A stretch of DNA of 64,000 nucleotides, taken from contig FMBT01000370.1 of NCBI GenBank assembly GCA_900095095.1, positions 62,001-126,000 on the forward strand, written 5' to 3'. Below the pieces are notes generated by a model. It was not told the origin of the DNA, made no database searches, and saw only the letters and a program-made list of their open reading frames with translations. The position numbers and the translations under genes were made by a program. Positions 42,064 to 51,412 of the stretch are shown piece by piece. Position 1 is the stretch's first letter. The number at the start of each line of letters is the position of its first letter. Source of the DNA: Fragilariopsis cylindrus CCMP1102. Its lineage: Eukaryota > Bacillariophyta > Bacillariophyceae > Bacillariales > Bacillariaceae.

Positions 42064-43222
42064 CTAACCGATCAACAAACTGACTTTTTCATCGTCCATG
42101 AACTTGTATGGTGGGACCTCCAAGTTAAGCGGAGCCGGTCCTTTTCGGATTCTTCCTGAAATATCATAATGCGATCCGTGACAAGGACAAAACCATCCAT
42201 TATAATCTCCAGCGTTGGAGACAGGAACACAACCCAAGTGGGGACAAATGGCAATAACAATAATCCACTCATCCGTTAGAACCCGATCTTCATCGGTTTC
42301 AGGATCACGCAGATTACTCATTGGAACCATCCGAACTTCTTCTATTTCATTCTGTAATCGTTTTCGGATGAAGATGGGTTTACCACGCCACTTCACGGTC
42401 AATGTCTCACCGAATTCAATTTTACTCAAATCGAAATCGGCTGTGGCTAATGCAGCTGCTGAGGCAGAAATTGAAAGAGAGGCAACCAATTTCACTACAA
42501 GCAACCGAGCCGCAGAAGCATATGCGAATCGGACAGTTGTTAACATAAGATAGGCAAAGGCACGACGCTCAGGTTCCTCTACCTTGTTGATCCGATCGTC
42601 GTAAAATGCATTATCGACGCTACCATAATCGTCCAAAGTTTCTACGCCGGAAGGAATAGGAACTGATGGACCACTACCGCTACTTGCCCATGAAGAGGAA
42701 GTATTTGTGAAGGCCCGAAGTCCTGTAAATGACGTAGCTATTAGTGCATATCGTGGTTGGTTACAAGAGAAGAAGCGGAAGTTTAAAAATTATGATTGAT
42801 GGAAACGAGAAAAAAAGAAACAACATATGAAACAAATTAATTTGTAAGCCTACTACGAGAGATGATGACGTTGATCCTTAATAGCCACGGGGTAAACTAC
42901 CGGTACTGGTATCATGTATGTTGGTTCTAATGTTGTTATTCAAAGAAATCGCCATGGTTATTGTGAACAGATGGATTGCATTGAACTATCACTTTTTCTT
43001 CAACGAATTCTACTCTGCCTTTTCAGTCACGAGTTCAACACGCATTCTGTTTCCAATTTTTTTTTTGACGACGATGGTATTAGGGCATGCCCAATCGATC
43101 ATCTCGTGTCCTTTACTGAAACGTTACTTACTCGAAGATAATGTATTTGGTCTTACTGCACTTTGAATCGATCTGAATGCTTGCGGCGCTAAACGCCGTG
43201 ATGAAATACGAAGAGCATTCAT
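42064..43222 (-). CDS. UQCRFS1: Rieske iron-sulfur protein of mitochondrial complex III
   Basis: Ubiquinol-cytochrome c reductase iron-sulfur subunit, which passes electrons from ubiquinol to cytochrome c1. Two exons, 43222-43132 and 42722-42064, are separated by a 409-nt intron (GTAAGT to TTTACAG, phase 1), giving 249 residues. The short first exon encodes a basic, Ser/Arg-rich mitochondrial presequence (MNALRISSRRLAPQAFRSIQ). A neck and membrane helix (ASAARLLVVKLVASLSISAS) precede the Rieske fold. CPHLGC and CPCHGSHYDISG supply the two Cys and two His that bind the 2Fe-2S cluster plus the two disulfide Cys. The C-terminus (NLEVPPYKF) matches the family. The mitochondrial version is favoured over plastid PetC because of the presequence and the GPAPLNLEVP end. 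Confidence 0.95.
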
Positions 43223-43844
43223 GGTATTAGTACCTCTTTATTGTGTGTCGGTTATGGGGGCAATGGACATCTGCTGTTAACGCTTTTGACGTTGTAAAGT
43301 AAAACATCACGAAAAGACGTGCGTGAGTTTTCTGGGTGTTTTCTTTAGTTTTTACTTCGAAAGGGACCCGGAAGCTTAAATAAAGGGGGCAACTTCCCAG
43401 GGGATAAATCATTAGCAAACTATGAATAAGCTCACTCTTTATAACACACAATTTTTTACTACTGTAGTAGTCTATTGTCATCAATAACTAGTATAGAGGG
43501 TTTTAGCAGTCTAGTGAGGTTAGGCAGCTAGACAAGACGCATTTACAACGAATGGTCGACAGCAATTAGGCCACTACGAAGTATATTCTGCATATTTAAT
43601 TTGTACTATGTCGTTTTCCTACTAACTTAAGTGCCCAAAATTTTCACTAACAAATACTGTGAAAAAATGCAATACCTTGGACTGCAAAAAAGAGTTGGAT
43701 CATAGAAAATTTGTAGTAAACAAAATACATCAACATTTAATTGTTATGTAGGAAGTTGAACATTGCGGAGAAGGAAGTACTTTTAGATCGGTTATTTCGT
43801 ACCACGTCGGGGGGTATCAACTTATTCTCTATTAAAATCATGAT
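43223..43844. other. intergenic upstream of Rieske gene
   Basis: Contains the Rieske promoter and the 3' side of the next minus gene. No exon seen. Confidence 0.5.
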
Positions 43845-45593
43845 CTACATAAGATTTCCTAACTCAAACAATGCCTCTTGCTTAATGCCAAGGTCCTTGA
43901 GGTCTTGTTCTAGTTCGATAACAATCGCATTCTGAAGATTCTTTTTGTAACTCGTTAGGAATCTCTTGATCTCCCTTGTTCTATACCTTTTCTGTGCATC
44001 TTCAATCTGCTCAGGTGTTGCGTAGTAGCTTCCTGTAGCTGTTTCATTCAGAAGACATTGCCGAACATGTTCGTGTGCTCCTCTAGAACTTGAGGTTTTT
44101 TGATGGCAATATGCACAGAAATTGCCTTCGCAACGCCTGCACTGAATGGCCATGCAGCCGGCAAAGTCGAAGTAGGCGTTTTCACAATGAGGACATCGTA
44201 AATTCAGTACCGTGTCTCTAGCTTCACGGGCCAGATTCTTTGCCTCGACGAGAAGTCTTGACTCGGCATTACCATGTGTGGCTAGAACTTCAGCAACTGC
44301 CGATTGCAAGCGCTCGTTAAATATATTGTTCATCTCCTCAGTTTTCCTAGTTACTTTTGCATCCACAATTGCTTTCTGGTATTGATCATAAACTTCATCG
44401 GATAGATTTGAAGATATATCTTTCTTTTTATATGGAGCATTGCATTCGGGACAGAGAAGCGAACAGTCTTTTCTATTGGATAGCTGAAGAATTTGCGACT
44501 TAACAAGTGAGTCAAAGCATTGCTCGCCATCCTCCTCTCCTTTTGAACAATAGAAATGCCTATTTTCACATATTATTCCTTGATCCATATTAAAGCTTTC
44601 ACAGCAGCACCCGCATGAGTAAAAATTATCATACCCCTCACGTTCGATCCAGAATTTTAGTTTGTCAACAGCATTTTTCAGTAAAAGTTCTGCAGTATTC
44701 GCTCCATCTCCTTTCCCGCGGACAGCAGTCATTCGCAACTTTCCATGGGACAGATATTGAATCAATAGGTTCTTTGATGGCGAAATATCACTCGTTTTGA
44801 GTTCCCGAAGATTTGAAATAATTCTTTTGCCGTATGTTAAGATGCGGCTGACAAAATAAGGCGATGATTCGTCCAGAAGACTCTGTATGCGTGCCCGTAT
44901 GCCATCAAGATCGATACTTCGAATAATCAGCTTGTTAACAATCTTCCGATCGACTGTTCCGAGGCATTCCTCAAAGGCAGCCTCCTGAATGCGGGAGAAG
45001 AGTTCATTTGATCGATTCACAGCAAACCAGAGATGTTCGGCAATCTTCAAAGACACCTTAGTTGGTGATAGATGTATTTCTTTCCAGGCCTTCATTGCTA
45101 AAATGTCGAAGTTAGGTTTTCCTTGTGACAATGAAGACAAGTCTAATGAAGAAGCAAGCGTTTTCGTAGGCAGAGCTGGCTGAAAAAAATCTATATAGTA
45201 AGACTCTGAAGCGTCCTCCCGATTTCTCAACTGAATATCAGAATGTGCTCTACCGCATCTCTTGCCAAACACACAGTTCGTACTATTGCGGCAAGAACCA
45301 GTTCGAAATACTATGGGATGATACAAAGTTTCAACGAGATTCAAACAACTTCCATCATCAGGGCTGTAATATGTTTGATAAGGATTTCGGCGTTGGTCGT
45401 CTTTATGTGGATGATACTTTTCGCATAGGCGAAAATCGTGGTTGGAATCAGCTCTATCACAAGGTTTAGTTTTGTAGGACTCCAAGAAACGTCGAATTTC
45501 AGACTCAGTCTCTTGTCGAGCCTTGGTACGATGGACACGATTGTCCACAGAACGACCTTTTGATCTGCCTGCTTTCACTGCTTCCCAACTCAT
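43845..45593 (-). CDS. CCCH zinc-finger protein with RING/IBR-like C-terminus
   Basis: Single exon, 582 residues. The N-terminal part (about 40-120) is a plant TZF/Unkempt-style double finger: YKTKPCDR, HDFRLCEKYHPHKDDQRRNP, then SCLNLVETLYHPIVFRTGSC and CVFGKRCGRAH. Such modules bind RNA or mRNA 3' regions. The middle is helical. The C-terminal half carries Cys/His clusters resembling RING-in-between-RING ligases: CGCCCESFNMDQGIICENRH (about 327-346) with a following CPEC pair, and CPHCENAYFDFAGCMAIQC (about 463-481) then CRRCEGNFCAYC and a His/Cys end. This looks like a catalytic Rcat-type module. Combined RNA binding and ubiquitin ligation is inferred. Confidence 0.82.
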   Translation of the reverse strand: MSWEAVKAGRSKGRSVDNRVHRTKARQETESEIRRFLESYKTKPCDRADSNHDFRLCEKYHPHKDDQRRNPYQTYYSPDDGSCLNLVETLYHPIVFRTGSCRNSTNCVFGKRCGRAHSDIQLRNREDASESYYIDFFQPALPTKTLASSLDLSSLSQGKPNFDILAMKAWKEIHLSPTKVSLKIAEHLWFAVNRSNELFSRIQEAAFEECLGTVDRKIVNKLIIRSIDLDGIRARIQSLLDESSPYFVSRILTYGKRIISNLRELKTSDISPSKNLLIQYLSHGKLRMTAVRGKGDGANTAELLLKNAVDKLKFWIEREGYDNFYSCGCCCESFNMDQGIICENRHFYCSKGEEDGEQCFDSLVKSQILQLSNRKDCSLLCPECNAPYKKKDISSNLSDEVYDQYQKAIVDAKVTRKTEEMNNIFNERLQSAVAEVLATHGNAESRLLVEAKNLAREARDTVLNLRCPHCENAYFDFAGCMAIQCRRCEGNFCAYCHQKTSSSRGAHEHVRQCLLNETATGSYYATPEQIEDAQKRYRTREIKRFLTSYKKNLQNAIVIELEQDLKDLGIKQEALFELGNLM

Positions 45594-46082
45594 CGTTCGA
45601 AATAATGAATGCGGTGAGAATTTACCTGATAATTAATGCATAAAAAATAAATCGATTATTAGTACAGGTGCAAGTGAAAACCCGAAAATCTCATCGGCAT
45701 TTTATAAAACTAAACGTAGTACATTGTACTTAGTAGGTGTTTGTATTTATTTCGCCACTCTCGTACGTCTAGTACGTTACTGAACGAGCAACCAATCAGA
45801 AACGAGCTATTGAAAAAGAAAAAAGTCTAGCGTATAGAAAAAGTTTCCTCAGCTTCTTCATACGCCACGGAGTTTGAAGGCCGACGCCATTTGCGCATAC
45901 CATTTCATTTCTTTGAGTAAAAATATCTGGTCTACGAAAAAGATAAACGTATGCATGATTTCATTATGCGCTTTGATTATTTTAGTTTATGAATTGTTGC
46001 ATTAAAATGACAAGAGGTACATTAGAAACATAACACGACTCTCCCCTCCCTCTGTGTGCCATTTATCTGATCAATTAATTCT
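45594..46082. other. intergenic
   Basis: Spacer between the CCCH gene start and the 3' end of cobN, both on the minus strand. Nothing recognised. Confidence 0.5.
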
Positions 46083-49000
46083 TTAACTTGGTCGCTCAGA
46101 CCGTCCTTCCAACATCGTATCCGCTTTGAGAAGTGTTTGCCGTAATGCTTCCAAGGTTTCAGGGTTCGGTTCGGCCCACATACCTCGTTGCGCAGCTTCA
46201 AGTAATCGCTCCGAAACTCCCGCCAACGCCCACGGGTTACTTTCCTCATAGAAGTCTTGCGTACTTTTGTCTAGCGCATATGATTGCGCTATCTGCTCAT
46301 ACATGAAGTCGCTAACCACATCAGCAGTTGCATCAAACCCAAAGAGATAATCAACTGTTGCGGCCATCTCTGATGCTCCTTTATAGCCATGTCGACTGAT
46401 GCTTTCCAGCCATTTGGGGTTGACGACCCGAGTGCGATAAACCCGCATGGTTTCCTCTTTGATATCTCGTACTTTCGGCTTGGCAGGATTTGAGGAATCA
46501 CCAAAGTAGCCTTTTGGTTGTTTCCCAGACAAAGCCTTAATTGTAGCAATCATCCCGCCGTGAAATTGAAAATAATCATCACTATCAAAAATATCATGCT
46601 CACGGTCGTCTTGGTTGTGGATAGCAACTTTCACAGTGGTAAGTCGATGAGTAAATTCGTTTTTCGCTTCAACCCCTTCGGGTTCGCCCTTGCTGTACGC
46701 ATAGCCTCCCCAGTTGATATAACATTTTGCGAAGTCTGACTCATCCTTCCAGTTTTGAGCTTCTATTAAATCGAGGATTCCGATTCCATATGCACTTTTT
46801 ATCAGGACATTATGAAAGTTGAGAGGGAGAGAGAAAGTAAAAGATGAGGTACAAGGTATGTGTTGTATATATGAATTCGATCCGGTTGTTTTTGAGTAAT
46901 ATGTTTGTTGCTGTCTTTGGTATGCAATGCTGTTAAGCTCTAATGATAATAAGTTGCACGTTTTTCTGTTACATACCCTGGTGGACAACCAAAGACCCGA
47001 TAACGAGCTGAGGATTCATTTGTATCTTTGTCAACGATATCTTCCAAATAATGTTTACGAATGAAATTTTGTTCAAGTGGTTCATTCGCATCAATCGCAA
47101 GGTTGACGGCGTCATCGAGCAAAGTAATCAGATGGGGGAAGGCATCTCGGAAAAAACCACTAATTCGTATGGTGACATCTATGCGAGGGCGACCAAGTTC
47201 GGATAGCGGGATTAGTTCGATCCCAGTAACGCGGTGGTTCTCCTTTTGCCAAGTAGGTTTCACGCCAAGAAAAGCGAATATTTCAGCGATATCGTCGCCG
47301 TGAGTACGCATTGCTGCGGTACCCCAAACACTAATTGCGACATGCTCCGGGTAGACTCCTGATTCGGTAAGATAGCGAGCCAAGACTTCCTTTGCCAATC
47401 CCTTGCCCACTTCCCAAGCAGCCATGCTCGGTAACGCGTTTGGATCGACAGAGTAAAAGTTGCGCCCTGTCGGTAGCAAATGAGCCATCCCTCGTGTCGG
47501 AGAACCGCTCGGTCCGGCGGGGATAAATTCACCATTCAGTGCGGTGATCATATGCTTAATCTCTGCGGTGGTGCCTCGTAGTGACGGAACGAGAGATTCG
47601 CAAACAAAGTTCAGCACTTCACATAGATCAAAGGTTTCAGCATGATCAGCAAGTCCATCAAAGGTTTGGCCTATGGCATGGGGAACTCGCTCGATATCAA
47701 AATGATGCTGATCCAATAGAGTCAATATATGTTTGACTAATTCATCGATTGTCTCAATAGCATCGCCCGCAGTGGCGAGAGGCCGATCAGCCAAACGTAC
47801 GAGCATAGGTGGAAGATTATTCAAACGCTCTCCCAGGTTGGATAACAACTCAGTTGAATCGAGACCAAATATTTTAGATACTGCATGGCGTATAGACGGT
47901 ATATCTAAATTAGGTAACCGAGTTAAAGCTTGCAGTGTATCCACCATAGAGTCGCCTTCTGGAACCTGACCCAAAATATGTAACCCATCTCTTATTTGTG
48001 CCCCAGCTAATTCACACAAATATCCATCCATAGATTCCATTAGATGGGCGAAATCTTTACCATCCATCTTTGCGAGAGCAACGGGTGTTCCGTCTTTATT
48101 CAAACTTCCGTCCCACTCTTCATGCTCATGCTCATGCTCGTGATTGCGGTGGCCTTCAGTTTCGTCGTCGTTATTTTCATGATGGTGATTATGTTCGTGG
48201 TGGTCATCGTTTTTGTCGCTACTTTTATGATGGTTGTGGCTGTGTTCGTGGTTATCTTCTTTTTCGTCTTTATTTTCCTTGTGATTATGTCCATGGCTAT
48301 GCTCATGATGGACTTCGTTTTCGTCGATATATTCCTTGTGAGTCTGTCCATGGTTATGCTCATGATGGATCTCGTTTTTGTCGTTATTTTTATGATGGTG
48401 ATCTTCTTTTTCATCTATATGTTCCTTGTGAGTATGTTCATGGCTATGCTCGTGATGGTCCTCGTTTTTATCGTTATTCTTATGATGGATGTGGTTGTGT
48501 TCATGGTGATCTTCTTTTTCATCTATATGTTCCTTTTTATTATGTTCATGGCTATGCTCATGATGGTCTTCGTTGTCGTTGTTATTCTTGTGATGGTTGT
48601 GGCTGTGTTCATGGTGGTCTTCTTTTTCATCTATGTGTTCTTTGTTATTATGTTCATGATGGTCTTCATTTTCGTTATTATTCTTGTGATAGTTGTGACT
48701 GTGTTCATGGGGGTCTTCTTTTTCATCTATGTGTTCCTTGTTACTATGTTCATGGCTATGCTCATGATGGTCTTCGTTTTCGTTGTTATTCTTGTGATGG
48801 TTGTGGCTGTGTTCGTGATTGTCTTCGTTATGACAATGCTCGTTGTGATCTTCTTCTTCGTCTGCATGTTCTTCGTGTTCATGATCATGATCGTGATTTA
48901 ACAAAAATGCCAAGTCGTCACCTAAGTTGACCTCTTGAATCAACTCCCAGATTTGACGTTGAATCAACGGTAGTTTCGTTGGGTCAAGCATTTCAACTTG

Positions 49001-51145
49001 ATAATATTCATCGACTAGCTGCATGAGCTGAGCTAGCTCGCCGTAACCATCCGCTGTTGTCATTGGCGGAGTCATATGATCAATGATGCATGCATGGGCA
49101 CGTCGTTTGGACTGTGTACCTTCTCCAGGATCGTTAATAATGAATGGATAAATCAAGGGTAGATCATTTAAAAAACTATCTGGGTAACAATCACTTGAGA
49201 GCCCAACTCCTTTGCCGGGCAACCACTCTAACGTGCCATGTTTGCCCATATGAACGATAGCATCAGCTCCCCATTCATCTCGCAACCAGCTATAGATAGC
49301 ATAGTAGTTATGAGGCGGCGGTAAGTCTGGAGTGTGGTAAATCTTATCGGGATCCATTCCATAGCCTCGTGGTGGCTGTAAAGCTACGAACGCATTTCCA
49401 AATTCAAGACCTGCCAGTGCAATTTTATCATCATGTACGTAGGCAATTCCAGGGGCTTTCCCCCACTGTTTCTCCATTTGGTCCTTTTGCTTGATTGGTA
49501 ATTTCTCGAACATTTCTTGATAGACCTCTGAGGAAACATGTGCTGTAGCGTTAGCCAATTGATGTTCCGTCAGATAAATTTCGTCGTAGGAGCAACGATC
49601 AATCAGATCTTTTATCAACTTGGTACCATCGGTAGGTAAATTTTCTCCAAGATTGTAACCTACAGCCTGCATGGCTTCAAAAACCTTTATTAGTGAGGCC
49701 GGAGTATCTAGACCAACAGCATCTCCGATGCGTTGAGCCTTCCCACTGCTATTCGTCAACAAAAAGGCAACACGCTTGTCTCGATTAGGCTTATGACGCA
49801 ATCGACCTAACCGATAGGCCTGTTTAGCTACTGTGGCTACTCTATCCTGAAGTGGCTCATAATAATGAACGTTGTTGGTTTCATCTTGTGGTGCTTTGAA
49901 GGAAATTGGTACGGTTATGATACGACCATCGAACTCCGGTATGGCAACATTCATTGCGGTATCAAGTGGGTTGAGACCTCGAGCTGATTCTTCCCAACTG
50001 GAACGAGTATCTACACTAGTAATTGCCTGCAACACCGGTACATTGAGGGCTTCAATAGCGGCGGTAGACCAACTACCAAGAGTAGGCCCATCGGGATTTA
50101 CCTTTCCCATTGCAAAAGCCATGGTACTAATCAGGACATCCGCCTGGGCCTTACCCGTTGTTTCGTCAAGCAAATAAGTTAAGGCTTTTGGAAAGCGATC
50201 AACAACTTTACCGTTAACGTTCTCGTGCAGCTGTTCCTCTCGTAAAGATTCTGTGAAAATACCAATTGCATTAGCGTCTAGGGCTTCTATCTCATCAAGT
50301 AAAGCATCAACAAATGCGGTATTCCCACTCAGAAAGTGACATCGGTAAAAAAGAACTGCTACGGTAGGTTTGTGTGGATGCTGTTCCCTAATTTTTTTCA
50401 AGTACGATATAGTCTCCACCTCACGATCATTACTACCAGTAAAACGCGGATGATACAGACCGTGATTTGGTTGTGCCATAGGAACATCATACCCAAAACC
50501 GTATTTCAACAAATGATCTGCTAAGAACCGTAACATGTTAGCAAAATTTTGGGCGCAACCGTCAGCATTGAAATAACGCATAACTTCGTTGATTGTTCCG
50601 GCAGATACGGTACACATGGCAGTTAAATCTGGCTCAAAACTACCGGGTATGCCACTAACAACAATTAGATCTTGTTCATTCTGGCTCGCATAGTTAAGAA
50701 GATGATGGAAACCTGGTACACCCCTTCCCAATAACCGACAGATGACAACCACCTGAACCGCCGTATGCGCTTTTTCGTTCAGCATATCAATCATATCAGT
50801 CTCAGTTTTAAAATCGCATAAATTGGCTGATTCAATAGGAGGGAAATCGAGCGGAAGCATTTCACGGGCCGAACTCAGAGTCAGTATATCGGTATCCTTA
50901 TTTGTTAGCAAGAGGAATTTGAATTGATCTTTCATACGCTGTGGCTCCTCCTCAACCATATCATCCGACCGCAGCTGTTGCTGGTTGGGCGACGACACCG
51001 GCGACGACGAATCTTGTTTATTCATGTTGGTTTCTAAATTATTTTTGTGACCTGTAACCATTATTACAAGGTTGTATTGTGTGCTTGTTTGCAGCCATCC
51101 TTCGTCATTCTCATAAAACAAGAAATTAGCATATTCTTCGCTCAT
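46083..51145 (-). CDS. cobN: CobN-type cobaltochelatase large subunit with His-rich insertion
   Basis: Two exons, 51145-46977 and 46794-46083 (182-nt intron GTATGT to AAAAAG, phase 2), give 1626 residues; bacterial CobN is usually near 1250-1300. In bacteria CobN inserts cobalt into hydrogenobyrinic acid a,c-diamide with an ATP-driven AAA+ partner. CobN rather than ChlH is shown by [60 protein letters not shown] and, near the end, [14 protein letters not shown] and [19 protein letters not shown]. Residues about 749-1013 are a His/Asp/Glu repeat that lies before [16 protein letters not shown]. Homology begins near [13 protein letters not shown], about 70 residues in, so translation may start at an inner ATG (for example 51024 or 50935). 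No clear plastid or mitochondrial signal is seen. The intron argues against contamination. The substrate in this cell is unknown. Confidence 0.93.
48105..48901 (-). repeat. Coding minisatellite: His/Asp/Glu/Asn-rich repeat in cobN
   Basis: About 800 bp of diverged repeats encode units built around [15 protein letters not shown], then a His-Lys-Asn-Asn stretch and [11 protein letters not shown]. The IDEKED-type core appears six times (variants IDENEV and KDEKED), giving periods of roughly 90-105 bp. The antisense strand is open as hydrophobic frames purely as a by-product. Confidence 0.9.
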
Positions 51146-51412
51146 TATTGTAAATGAAACATCAAGAGATTCAAGATGAGTCCCATATAATCAATCACGA
51201 TCCACTGAAGCATGTGCTTCATTCTTATTTTTTATTCACACTTACGACGTACGCGCGCCCAAAATAAATATTTAAAATCACGTCGTAAACGTTCTGTAAT
51301 GCATTAATAAACGATGAATTCAGAGAATGGATTTGATTCTGGGTTTTCAGTTTACTTGACGACGACATAAATCAATTTATCATCTATCATCTATCACATA
51401 CCCCAGAAGAGC
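51146..51412. promoter_or_regulatory. Bidirectional promoter between cobN and chlID-like genes
   Basis: Only 267 bp separate the two divergent start codons, so one intergenic segment must carry both promoters unless a start is internal. AT-rich, with ATCTATC repeats at about 51379-51398. No bacterial riboswitch structure recognised. Confidence 0.6.

Noticed and set aside
48044-48930. Two long plus-strand frames (about 285 codons each), one very hydrophobic, opposite the His-rich part of cobN
   Set aside because: They are mirror images of CAT/GAA/GAT codon repeats on the coding strand; no conserved start context, and repeats alone explain their openness.
46083-51145. Annotation as magnesium chelatase ChlH
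   Set aside because: The diagnostic [27 protein letters not shown] and PPRGYG segments match CobN; ChlH has different sequences there.
51146-51412. Cobalamin riboswitch upstream of the chelatase genes
   Set aside because: No B12-box-like sequence or conserved stem pattern could be seen, and the genes are nuclear and eukaryotic.
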